Below are positions 39,653 to 46,676 of a DNA stretch of 46,676 bases, one piece after another. How positions within the stretch are numbered: position 1 is the stretch's first letter; each line of letters begins with the position of its first letter. The position numbers were made by a program, and so were the translations under genes. The DNA comes from Candidatus Nitrosopumilus sp. Lineage in GTDB: Archaea; Thermoproteota; Nitrososphaeria; Nitrososphaerales; Nitrosopumilaceae. Below the pieces are notes generated by a model. The model made no database searches. It was not told where the DNA came from and saw nothing but the letters and a program-made list of their open reading frames with translations. Location of the stretch: the NCBI GenBank assembly GCA_029864335.1, contig JAOTTS010000007.1, positions 1 to 46,676 on the forward strand, in the 5' to 3' direction.

Positions 39653-40613
39653 TTTTCTGTATTAATTCACGGTCTTTTTTAGCCTCATTTCCACCCATAG
39701 TCAAATATCCTTCAGTAATTATTCCGTTTGCACCACTTTGTAGTAGCTCTTCTCCGGAGTCATCTAGTTTTGACTCACGACCTCCAGAAATTTTGATTAC
39801 TGATGCAGGTAGTAAAAATCGAATTACTGAAAAAATTCTTACAATTTCAGAATTTGGAAGATCTGTTTGTAATTCTAGTGGTGTCCCAGGCATTGGAACT
39901 AGAATGTTAATTGTAACTTCTTCTGGATATAATCTTCCTAATTCAAGTGCCAATTCTAATCTTTGCTCTCTTGTTTCTCCTAACCCAATTATTCCACCAG
40001 TACACAATTCCAATCCTGCTTCTCTTGCAATACCTAATGTCTTTAATCTATCTTCGTAAGTATGTGTTGTACAAATTTCTGGAAATTTTGATTTTGCAGT
40101 TTCTAAATTGTGATTATATCTTTTGACTTTAAGCTCTTTTAATTTAGTTGCTTGTTGTGGTGTTAAAAACCCTAAACTACATTCAACACTAATTCCTACT
40201 TTTTCATTGATCTCAGTAATAATTTTGCAAACTTTTTCAAAATCTTTTGATGATGGCTCCCTCCAAGCAGCAACAAGACAATATGATTCTGCACCATCAT
40301 CTTTTGCTTTTTTTGCTTTGGTTACAACTTCTTCTGGTGATGGTAATTGATATGTCTCTATACCAGTATCAAAAAATGCTGATTGCCCACAAAAGGTACA
40401 ATCTTCACTGCATGCATTTTTTTTGATGTTGTTTAACTGCTCAACATCAACTTTTTTCCCATTAAATTCTTGAGTAATTTCATTTGCACATGATGCTAAT
40501 TTTTTTAAGTTTTCATCTGGAATATTCAATAATTTTTTTGCATCCTCGGAAGAAATACCTATTCCTGAAAATACTTTTTCTTGACACTCTTTGATAAATT
40601 CCAGAATAGTCAC
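39636..40613 (-). CDS. bioB: biotin synthase
   Basis: A radical-SAM enzyme that inserts sulfur into dethiobiotin. The 325-residue protein has the SAM cluster cysteines at 68, 72 and 75 in ACSEDCTFCGQSAFF, and downstream GAESYCLVAAWREPSS and the conserved YNHNLETAKSKFPEI. The second iron-sulfur cluster site, with Cys in SVECSLGF and ELCTGGIIGLGETREQR, is also present. It follows bioA with a 73-nt gap that contains an inverted repeat and a possible promoter, and overlaps bioF by 17 nt. Confidence 0.97.
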   Translation of the reverse strand: MTILEFIKECQEKVFSGIGISSEDAKKLLNIPDENLKKLASCANEITQEFNGKKVDVEQLNNIKKNACSEDCTFCGQSAFFDTGIETYQLPSPEEVVTKAKKAKDDGAESYCLVAAWREPSSKDFEKVCKIITEINEKVGISVECSLGFLTPQQATKLKELKVKRYNHNLETAKSKFPEICTTHTYEDRLKTLGIAREAGLELCTGGIIGLGETREQRLELALELGRLYPEEVTINILVPMPGTPLELQTDLPNSEIVRIFSVIRFLLPASVIKISGGRESKLDDSGEELLQSGANGIITEGYLTMGGNEAKKDRELIQKIGLQP

Positions 40614-40655
40614 AATGATAATTACAAATACTCCATTTATAACAATAATGGAAAG

Positions 40656-40684
40656 GTTAACCTACAACTGTCATTAGGATTAAC
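40656..40684. promoter_or_regulatory. imperfect inverted repeat between bioA and bioB
   Basis: GTTAACCTA (40656-40664) and TAGGATTAAC (40675-40684) pair with one bulged base. A TATA-like GTTATAAATGG for bioB follows at about 40634-40644 on the minus strand. It could be a biotin operator or a bioA terminator; BirA was not seen here. Confidence 0.4.
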
Positions 40685-40686
40685 AG

Positions 40687-42009
40687 TCATAGGACTTTTG
40701 GCTTTGCTGATTTAATGGTTAAAATGGTCTTTTCTAAGAGTAAATTTAGTTCTGATTCTGTAATTGCTAGAGGCGGCACTAACATGACTATGTTTCCTAG
40801 AGTCCTAAGGTAGATTCCGTTCTTTTTACCTTCTTCAAAAAATATTTTGTTAATTGATTTTTTGGGGTGAATTGGCATTTTTTTCTTTTTGTTTGATACT
40901 ATCTCTATTCCCATTAGCATTCCTTTGTGTCTAATGTCTCCAACAATATCAATTTTTGAAATCTTTTGATAATATTTTTCAAAAACTTTAGATGTCTTCT
41001 GAATTTTTTTAATGAGATTAAATTTTTTATACATTTTGAGATTTTCTAATGCAACAGCTGCCGCAATTGGATTTCCTGTATATGTGTGTCCATGAAACAA
41101 ATGTTTCCAATCATTAAATTCCCCTAAAAATGAATCATACACTTTCTTATTTGTTAAAGTAGATGCCATTGTTAGATAACCCCCAGTTAACATTTTTCCA
41201 TATGCTACAATATCTGGAATACTTTTCTGTTCTTCATATTGAAACATGGATCCTAGTCTTCCAAAACCTGTTGCAATTTCATCTAAAACAAAAAGCACAT
41301 CATATTTCTTACACAGCTGACTTATTTTTTTCTGAAATCCTTTTGGATAAATTATTACTCCACCTGCAACTTGTGCACCACTTTCCATAATGAATGCTGC
41401 AATATTATTTTCCTGTGATAATTTATTCTCAATTTTTTCTAAACAATGGTTCTGATAATCTAAAAAAGTAAATCTTTTTGGAATTCTATATTTATTTGGT
41501 ACAGGAAATTGCATTGTTGTAAACAATTGTTTTTTAAACTTACCAAAAAATTCTGGTACGTATCCAACTGACATTGCTCCAAATGTGTCTCCATGATATC
41601 CGTTTTCTAGCGTTGCAATTTTTGTCTTCTTTTTTTCACCAATATTTTTCCAATACTGTAATCCTAATTTGATGGCTATTTCCATTGCCGATGAGCCATT
41701 ATCTGAATAAAAGACTCTGTGCATTTTTGGAGAGATTTTCACAAGGTGTTCTGCTAGTTTTTCTGCTGGCTCGTTAGTTAGATTAAACATAGATGAATGC
41801 TGAAGTTTTTTGCTTTGAGTTGTTATTGTGTTGACCAGTTCTGGATTTGTATGTCCCCAAACATTGCACCACATTGAGCCTACGGCATCTAGTATTTTAT
41901 TTCCTTTGGAATCGGTTAGCCATACTCCTTTTGCACTCTTTATTTCATCAAAAGAATCCCATTCTCTCATTTGGGTATTTGGATGCCAAACAAAACTAAT
42001 TTTCTTCAA
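40687..42009 (-). CDS. bioA: adenosylmethionine-8-amino-7-oxononanoate aminotransferase
   Basis: Transfers an amino group from SAM to 8-amino-7-oxononanoate. A 440-residue class III aminotransferase. Visible are WHPNTQMREWDSFDEIKSAK, the substrate-side pattern WLTDSKGNKILDAVGSMWCN, the ENGYHGDTFGAMSVGY motif, VLFVLDEIATGFGR with the PLP aspartate, and the PLP lysine in DIVAYGKMLTGG. First gene of the leftward biotin operon; divergent bioD starts 72 nt away. Confidence 0.96.
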   Translation of the reverse strand: MKKISFVWHPNTQMREWDSFDEIKSAKGVWLTDSKGNKILDAVGSMWCNVWGHTNPELVNTITTQSKKLQHSSMFNLTNEPAEKLAEHLVKISPKMHRVFYSDNGSSAMEIAIKLGLQYWKNIGEKKKTKIATLENGYHGDTFGAMSVGYVPEFFGKFKKQLFTTMQFPVPNKYRIPKRFTFLDYQNHCLEKIENKLSQENNIAAFIMESGAQVAGGVIIYPKGFQKKISQLCKKYDVLFVLDEIATGFGRLGSMFQYEEQKSIPDIVAYGKMLTGGYLTMASTLTNKKVYDSFLGEFNDWKHLFHGHTYTGNPIAAAVALENLKMYKKFNLIKKIQKTSKVFEKYYQKISKIDIVGDIRHKGMLMGIEIVSNKKKKMPIHPKKSINKIFFEEGKKNGIYLRTLGNIVMLVPPLAITESELNLLLEKTILTIKSAKPKVL

Positions 42010-42080
42010 ACAAATCTGATATTCCTAGTCTTCTTAATAATCAAACGATAAGATTAATCAATTATAATTTTAGATGGTAT

Positions 42081-42767
42081 TTGATGAATTCTCTTTTTAT
42101 TACTGGAACTGATACTGATGTAGGTAAAACATACGTCACTGCTGGATTATCAGTAATTCTAAGAAAAATGGGTATTGATGTTGGTGTGATGAAGCCTTTT
42201 GCTGCAGGAATTGCTCAGAAGAAGGGATTCAAATCCGAAGATATGGAAATTTTATCAAATGCTGCACAAGTAAATGATCCTGAAAGTTTAGTAAATCCAC
42301 AATTTTTTCCAATCCCTGCATCACCTTACACTGCTTCCAAGAAATTAAAAATAAAACCAAAAATTTCAACCGTGCTTACAAATTTTAAAAAACTATCAAA
42401 ACTTCATGATGTTATTTTGGTTGAGGGTATAGGCGGATTAATGACCCCAATTCTGAAAAATTACTACATCGCTAATTTGATAAAAGATATGAAAATCCCA
42501 AATGTAATTGTCACAAGTAGTAGGATTGGAACTGTAAATCATACCTTGATGACTTGCATAATGTGCAAAAAATACAAAATCCAAATTAAAGGAATAATAA
42601 TTAATAATTTTAAAAACGGTTATCCTATTTCTCAATTAAAACGAGACTTGGAAGACCTTACTGGCGTTAAAGTTTTAGGTTCAATCCCATTCATTAAAGA
42701 CATGAGTGATTCTTCATTGAATAGAATATTTAAAAAAAATCTTGACATCAAATCTTTATTAAAATAA
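42081..42767 (+). CDS. bioD: dethiobiotin synthetase
   Basis: ATP-dependent closure of the ureido ring. A 228-residue P-loop protein: TGTDTDVGKTYVTAGLSVIL carries the Walker A motif, VGVMKPFAAGI the substrate side, and LVEGIGGLMTPI the second motif. Normal length. Divergent from bioA, with 71 nt between the starts, so the two promoters may share a regulator. Together with bioF, bioB and bioA the last four steps of biotin synthesis are complete here; early pimeloyl genes are not. Confidence 0.95.
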   Translation: MMNSLFITGTDTDVGKTYVTAGLSVILRKMGIDVGVMKPFAAGIAQKKGFKSEDMEILSNAAQVNDPESLVNPQFFPIPASPYTASKKLKIKPKISTVLTNFKKLSKLHDVILVEGIGGLMTPILKNYYIANLIKDMKIPNVIVTSSRIGTVNHTLMTCIMCKKYKIQIKGIIINNFKNGYPISQLKRDLEDLTGVKVLGSIPFIKDMSDSSLNRIFKKNLDIKSLLK

Positions 42768-42776
42768 CATTTAAAT

Positions 42777-43325
42777 TCAAATTCGTAAAATTTTAAATTT
42801 ATTTGCACCACCTACATTACTAAACTGTGCAATCTCAAAAATAATTTTTGAAAATGAATTGTTTTCTTTAGATAAAATGAATGATTTTTTTGCAACTGGT
42901 ATATTTTTTGATAGTACTAGCCAAATGTTTTCTTTCTCATGCTGAATTTTTTCTAATTCTGTTATTTTCTCATTAATGATATTGATGTCAGATGATTTTG
43001 GTATGCAAATTAACAATGACTTTTTTTGATCTTTTTCCAAAGTTTTGATATCTGGAATTACTATATCTAACTCAATCCCTTGATAATCTATTTTTCTTTG
43101 ACTGGAAATCAACGCATTTGTCAATAAATAGTGAAGTAATCCTGTTGCTAAAATTCCAATCGCTTCATCTCTTTCACTCATTGAAATAATATTATCATAA
43201 CAACTATTGGTTACATTCTCAATTATCTGATCAAATTTTTTCTCAGAAATTAATTTAGGGATTGATTGTGATTTCTCAATATAATCAAATATGTAATCTT
43301 TAATTGGATTTGAATCTTCTGGCAA
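42777..43325 (-). CDS. hypothetical archaeal protein (182 aa)
   Basis: Not recognised. Residues 1-85 look helical (DYIFDYIEKSQSIPKLISEK); a mixed beta-alpha segment follows, with IDYQGIELDIVIPDIKTLEK and SLLICIPKSSDINIINEKIT, which has the look of a restriction-like or Rossmann-type core (the D-x-D and later lysine could be part of one). KKSFILSKENNSFSKIIFEI and a short end close it. Convergent with bioD, with a 9-nt gap. It is probably conserved in AOA. Confidence 0.65.
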   Translation of the reverse strand: MPEDSNPIKDYIFDYIEKSQSIPKLISEKKFDQIIENVTNSCYDNIISMSERDEAIGILATGLLHYLLTNALISSQRKIDYQGIELDIVIPDIKTLEKDQKKSLLICIPKSSDINIINEKITELEKIQHEKENIWLVLSKNIPVAKKSFILSKENNSFSKIIFEIAQFSNVGGANKFKILRI

Positions 43326-43618
43326 TGTATTGTTTTAATGTGATATCCACATGTATTTGGATTTACCCTGAAATCAATTATATTTTCGCTATTGAGTGCT
43401 TTAAAAGATCATTCTGTATTACAGCTATTGGCTTTCTTTGAAAGTCAAATCATATCTGTTATACTTCCATGCTATAGAATTCATGATTTAACTATGACTT
43501 TTGTTATAATAAGGAAGTATATGTGCAATAAAACAAATCTAATATCATATTGTGTTAAAAAATTCTTTTTTTCTAATCAAAGACAGGCTTAATTTAACAC
43601 CCAAATCAGACATGAATA
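43326..43618. other. intergenic stretch, nothing supported
   Basis: A 66-codon frame from a TTG at 43392 is open but has no promoter or protein-like pattern. Otherwise the sequence is AT-rich; TTAATTTAACACC at 43588-43600 is the TATA region of the next gene. Confidence 0.5.
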
Positions 43619-43765
43619 TTGGTTAGAATTGAAGACAAAAGACATCGGGAACTGCTAAAAGAAAAAGAAGAGCTAGAAAAGAACCGCCCACACAATATTG
43701 ATGCAATGAGAGGATGGAAACATTCTATGAGCAAAATCTTACAAGAATTGGAATTATTCAAGTAA
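43619..43765 (+). CDS. small charged helical protein (48 aa)
   Basis: From TTG 43619 it reads MVRIEDKRHRELLKEKEELE and NRPHNIDAMRGWKHSMSKIL: a coiled-coil-like helix followed by a short second helix. A TATA-like CTTAATTTAA lies about 25 nt upstream, consistent with a leaderless start. Not recognised. The zinc-ribbon gene at 43801 follows in the same direction. Confidence 0.45.
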   Translation: MVRIEDKRHRELLKEKEELEKNRPHNIDAMRGWKHSMSKILQELELFK

Positions 43766-43800
43766 CAACATGCTTAAGTCAATACAAAATTCAGATAGTT

Positions 43801-43950
43801 ATGAACTGTCATCAAAAAAGCGAAGCACATGTTTGGAGATTTTCAAAGCACACTAAAATGCGTAGATGTGTAAAATGTAAATCTCGAATTCCAATTACCA
43901 AAGAAGAATTTGCTCAAAAGTGGGGTGTCAAAACCTCTTTAGCCAAATAG
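43801..43950 (+). CDS. small zinc-binding protein (49 aa)
   Basis: MNCHQKSEAHVWRFSKHTKM is followed by RRCVKCKSRIPITKEEFAQK. Cys3, His4, His17 and CVKC could coordinate one zinc. A basic first half suggests nucleic-acid binding. The frame is open further upstream, but the methionine at 43801, directly before the first cysteine, is the better start. The family is common as an unnamed short protein in AOA. Confidence 0.6.
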   Translation: MNCHQKSEAHVWRFSKHTKMRRCVKCKSRIPITKEEFAQKWGVKTSLAK

Positions 43951-44053
43951 ATTATTTCCTTTTTTTATCTATCAATAATTCTATCTTTAATCATGCTTGT
44001 AGGTATCTTTGATAAAATCAATTATGGGAAATTTACAATTATTTTTAGAAAGT

Positions 44054-45448
44054 TTATTCGTTAAAGATGTAATGTCTTTCGCCTCTAGACTCTCTATCTG
44101 TATTTACATTAACTAGTACAAACTCTTTCTTTGAATGAACCATAGACTCTTCTGGTAGTAGTTTGTTTTCGTGTAATTCTTCATATTCTTCCCATGTCAA
44201 TTTCTTTCTGTCACCAATTTCAGCTTCTAAATTCATATCTTTTACAATCTCTTTGTATTCCGGCTGAATTACTCCACTGAATACCATTGCACTACTTCCA
44301 CTTCCATAAGACCCGAATCCTACTCTTTTTGCTTCTAAATCTATTCCTTTTTGAAATTCATACTCTAAACTACTTCTAAATCCTAAATACAATGATGCAG
44401 TATACAAATTTCCAATCATACTTGATGCAATTAGTGAACTTGAAAGTTTTGATTCATACACCTCTTGATATTCATGAGTTTTGGTAAAGAGTTTTGTAAA
44501 TTCATGATCTTTTGCCATAAATTCTTCATCCGCTAACACTGATTCAATTGTTCCACGTGGATCTTTTGGTCTTGGTTCTTCAATTCCTATCTCTTGTAAA
44601 ATTCTTTTCCATCTTGGTAGCTGACGCCATTCATGTCTTATTAAATATGCCAATGCTTTCTTTCCCATGTTACTATAAGGTAAGTGCATGTTGATGTAAT
44701 CCATATGATCTAAAATTGTTTCTCCAGGTTCTATTTTTATTAATCCTGACGAAATTACTTTTTTCTTATATGACTCCAGTGCCTTTCTGATTTGAATCAT
44801 GTAAAGTAAATTAGAATATTGTCCATGTACAATTGGTGTTTCTTTTCCAAATGGTCTGTAAAAATCATATTCATCTTTAATTGATGTGGCAGTAACTTTA
44901 GGATCAAATTCCAATAATCGTGGATTATCATTAAGCAACATGACTACTGCTCCTGCACCCTGAGTCATCTCTCCACTAGAACCCAGGTCATATTTTGCAA
45001 TATCTGATACTACAACTAGGGCATGTTTTCCTTCTGCTTCTCCTGCTCTAATCCAATTTGTATTGTCATAAAGCGCATATGAGCCACTGACACATGCAAA
45101 TTTGGTTTCAACTCCACCACAATGTTCAAAAGCACCTTGACCATAAACTTGCTCTAGCATTCCAACAACGTATGAATTCATTGCTTTTGATTCATCAAAT
45201 GCCGATTCTGTAGAAACATATAATCTTCCAATATCTTCTGGAGACAGTTTGTTTTTTTGCATGATTCTCAAACAGGCATTTGCTGCAAGACATGCTGGGT
45301 CTTGATTGGCATCAACAATTGCCATCTGAGATATGCCTAGACCTTTTTGTAATTTTACCGGGTCTAGACCTCTAGCTTTTGCAAAATCAGCTGCATCAAT
45401 ATACAATCGTGGGATGTATATTGCAATGTCATCAATACCAGCTGTCAT
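44054..45448 (-). CDS. hydroxymethylglutaryl-CoA synthase
   Basis: Condenses acetyl-CoA and acetoacetyl-CoA to HMG-CoA, an early step of the mevalonate route to archaeal lipids. The 464-residue thiolase-fold protein has the base glutamate in YVSTESAFDESKA (residue 82), the catalytic Cys119 in VETKFACVSGSYALYD, and the histidine segment NMHLPYSNMGKKAL. The archaeal start GIDDIAIYIPRLYIDAADF is typical. It is somewhat longer than bacterial forms because of the C-terminal tail (VNTDRESRGERHYIFNE). Single gene, leftward. Confidence 0.95.
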   Translation of the reverse strand: MTAGIDDIAIYIPRLYIDAADFAKARGLDPVKLQKGLGISQMAIVDANQDPACLAANACLRIMQKNKLSPEDIGRLYVSTESAFDESKAMNSYVVGMLEQVYGQGAFEHCGGVETKFACVSGSYALYDNTNWIRAGEAEGKHALVVVSDIAKYDLGSSGEMTQGAGAVVMLLNDNPRLLEFDPKVTATSIKDEYDFYRPFGKETPIVHGQYSNLLYMIQIRKALESYKKKVISSGLIKIEPGETILDHMDYINMHLPYSNMGKKALAYLIRHEWRQLPRWKRILQEIGIEEPRPKDPRGTIESVLADEEFMAKDHEFTKLFTKTHEYQEVYESKLSSSLIASSMIGNLYTASLYLGFRSSLEYEFQKGIDLEAKRVGFGSYGSGSSAMVFSGVIQPEYKEIVKDMNLEAEIGDRKKLTWEEYEELHENKLLPEESMVHSKKEFVLVNVNTDRESRGERHYIFNE

Positions 45449-45551
45449 AAGCTTCCGTCCGATATTTCATTAATAAGGTTATTGTGTATATTCTAACTAC
45501 CTGGAAGAAAATTTTCATAATTTTTTATATCACTTATAAATAATTTGATCG

Positions 45552-46262
45552 CTATTTTGACTTTTCAAGTTCCGTTTCGAAAATATTTTCAAATACTTCA
45601 AAAGGCTGAGCTCCAAAAATTCGAGTGGTTTTTCCATCAGATCCAATGATAAAAAATGCAGGAGTACCTGTTAATTTAAGAGTTCTTGCATCTTCATTAC
45701 TTGCAAGAATAACCTGTGAATGCCTTTGACTATTCATACATTCTGACCATTCTTTCATGTCCAATCCTATTTCTTGGGCAAACTTTGCAAGATTCTCTGA
45801 TGATGCCCATCCGTTATTTTCTCCAGTCCAATTTGAATACAAAATATCATGATACTCCCAAAATAATTTTTGATCATCCGCACAATGAGCACCATGTGAC
45901 GCAGTTACTGAATCTGGACCGATAATGTTGTAATCTTTAAAAATCATTCGTACCTTTCCTGTTTCTACATAATTTTTTAATATACTATCTTCAGTTGAGT
46001 GAAAAAATACGTTACAGAAATGACATTGATAATCTCCAAACTCTACTAGTGTAACTGGTGCATTTGGATTACCAAGTAACGGTGAACCGTTTGCCAAAAA
46101 TGTATTCATGGTAATTTTCGGGGGTCCTGACTCTTGAATTTGAGGAGCTGGCTCTATTGTTAATTCTGACTGATTAGTACTTCCCTGAAATCCTAAAAAT
46201 ACTACGATGATGACTATGGATGCAATAGCAGCACCGATTCCAAGTGATGGACCATGTATCAA
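45552..46262 (-). CDS. DsbA-like thiol oxidoreductase, membrane anchored
   Basis: A 236-residue paralogue of the protein at 20112-20816 with the same order: an N-terminal helix (IGAAIASIVIIVVFLGFQ), a linker, and a DsbA/Com1-type domain with active site Cys80-His-Phe-Cys83 in VEFGDYQCHFCNVF. The cis-proline segment is RTLKLTGTPAFFIIGSDG. The central dipeptide differs from the other copy (His-Phe against Pro-Phe), which should change its redox potential. Probably acts on outer-face proteins. The start codon at 46262 gives the right anchor. Confidence 0.9.
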   Translation of the reverse strand: MIHGPSLGIGAAIASIVIIVVFLGFQGSTNQSELTIEPAPQIQESGPPKITMNTFLANGSPLLGNPNAPVTLVEFGDYQCHFCNVFFHSTEDSILKNYVETGKVRMIFKDYNIIGPDSVTASHGAHCADDQKLFWEYHDILYSNWTGENNGWASSENLAKFAQEIGLDMKEWSECMNSQRHSQVILASNEDARTLKLTGTPAFFIIGSDGKTTRIFGAQPFEVFENIFETELEKSK

Positions 46263-46366
46263 TAAAAAAATTATTTTTCTGACACATTTAGTCTTTTGTG
46301 CTATTATGGTGAAGACTTTTTATGATCTGATTGTTATTCAAAACTAAATATTTGTAATATTTTAGA

Positions 46367-46522
46367 TTATTCTGAATTTTTATTTTCTGCAGTTATTGTG
46401 ACTGCTGATTTTTCTCTTTTAGAATTTTCTGGAATCTAGAATTCTGTTTGAAAAAGACCATTTTTATTTGTAATCCAATAAGATGAGAAGATTTTTTGTT
46501 CATCTTCATTGATTACTAAAAC
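46367..46522 (-). pseudogene. remnant of a secreted-type protein
   Basis: A frame open from 46522 reads VLVINEDEQKIFSSYWITNK, NGLFQTEF, meets a TAG, and continues in frame IPENSKREKSAVTITAENKN to a TAA at 46367. The alternating pattern looks like an extracellular beta domain. No start codon is left, and no family is recognised. Confidence 0.28.
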
Positions 46523-46627
46523 TCAATGTTTGTATTATCAATATGGTCATAATTCTGATAAAAATCATTTAACTTGTTTTGTTATTTATCAAAAATTTTG
46601 ATATCTCGATGATCTTTCTTTATCTTT

Positions 46628-46676
46628 TTAGTTGGTCAATTCTACCGGTCTTGATTCCATCTCTAATTCTTTATCT
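46628..46676 (-). CDS. C-terminal end of a leftward gene running in from the right
   Basis: The last visible codons read DKELEMESRPVELTN before a TAA at 46628-46630. Fifteen residues are too few to identify the protein, and no start is visible because it lies outside the window. Confidence 0.35.
   Translation of the reverse strand, partial: DKELEMESRPVELTN

Noticed and set aside
43392-43592. 66-codon frame from a TTG
   Set aside because: Composition is not protein-like in its second half and no promoter or relatives are seen.

Overview
This window looks like chromosomal DNA of a low-GC ammonia-oxidising archaeon (Nitrososphaerota, Nitrosopumilus or Nitrosarchaeum-like). The evidence is a two-repeat TFB, a CdvB/ESCRT-III protein, an archaeal proteasome alpha subunit, a SPOUT RNA methylase of the DUF171 type, a DUF371 protein, archaeal HMG-CoA synthase, DUF6659 proteins, many tiny one-helix proteins, and TATA boxes 22-28 nt in front of start codons (leaderless genes). 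No rRNA, tRNA or CRISPR array was seen. All identifications were made by reading the sequence, without a database search.

Left half (about 1-28.9 kb), accessory and eroded: universal stress proteins, an MFS and an EamA exporter, TFB, Fe/Mn superoxide dismutase, hemerythrin, TspO, a lone nuoB, a phasin-like protein, two DsbA-like oxidoreductase genes (one here, one at the far right), secreted proteins and small zinc ribbons. Broken genes are frequent: a class III cyclase, MscS pieces, a DUF6659 paralogue, a truncated three-Cys-motif partner protein (TcmP), a possible Cas1 tail and several short unknown proteins. Several breaks lie at A runs, so read errors must be excluded before decay is concluded.

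The left half also holds the most unusual non-coding signals. (i) A paired operator, TTACCACTAG-N9-TTAYCACTA with an exact 19-bp period next to a TATA box, occurs four times between 10.4 and 15.2 kb, in front of the phasin-like gene, a candidate small RNA with two covarying hairpins, a 37-residue membrane protein and tspO. (ii) An array of eleven ATCARTTCGG boxes spaced mostly by 11 or 19-21 bp precedes a dsbA-like gene. (iii) A 24-bp sequence occurs twice exactly, with a weaker third copy, around a winged-helix regulator. (iv) A hairpin element lies in two convergent gene gaps. (v) An 18-bp perfect palindrome lies upstream of TFB.

Right half (about 28.9-46.7 kb), mostly conserved: a Na/Ca exchanger, SPOUT methylase, psmA, DUF371, a multicopper oxidase broken only by one in-frame TGA, CdvB, a thioredoxin-like protein with CcdA, the biotin genes bioF-bioB-bioA with divergent bioD, HMG-CoA synthase and a second DsbA. 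The window ends inside another leftward gene.
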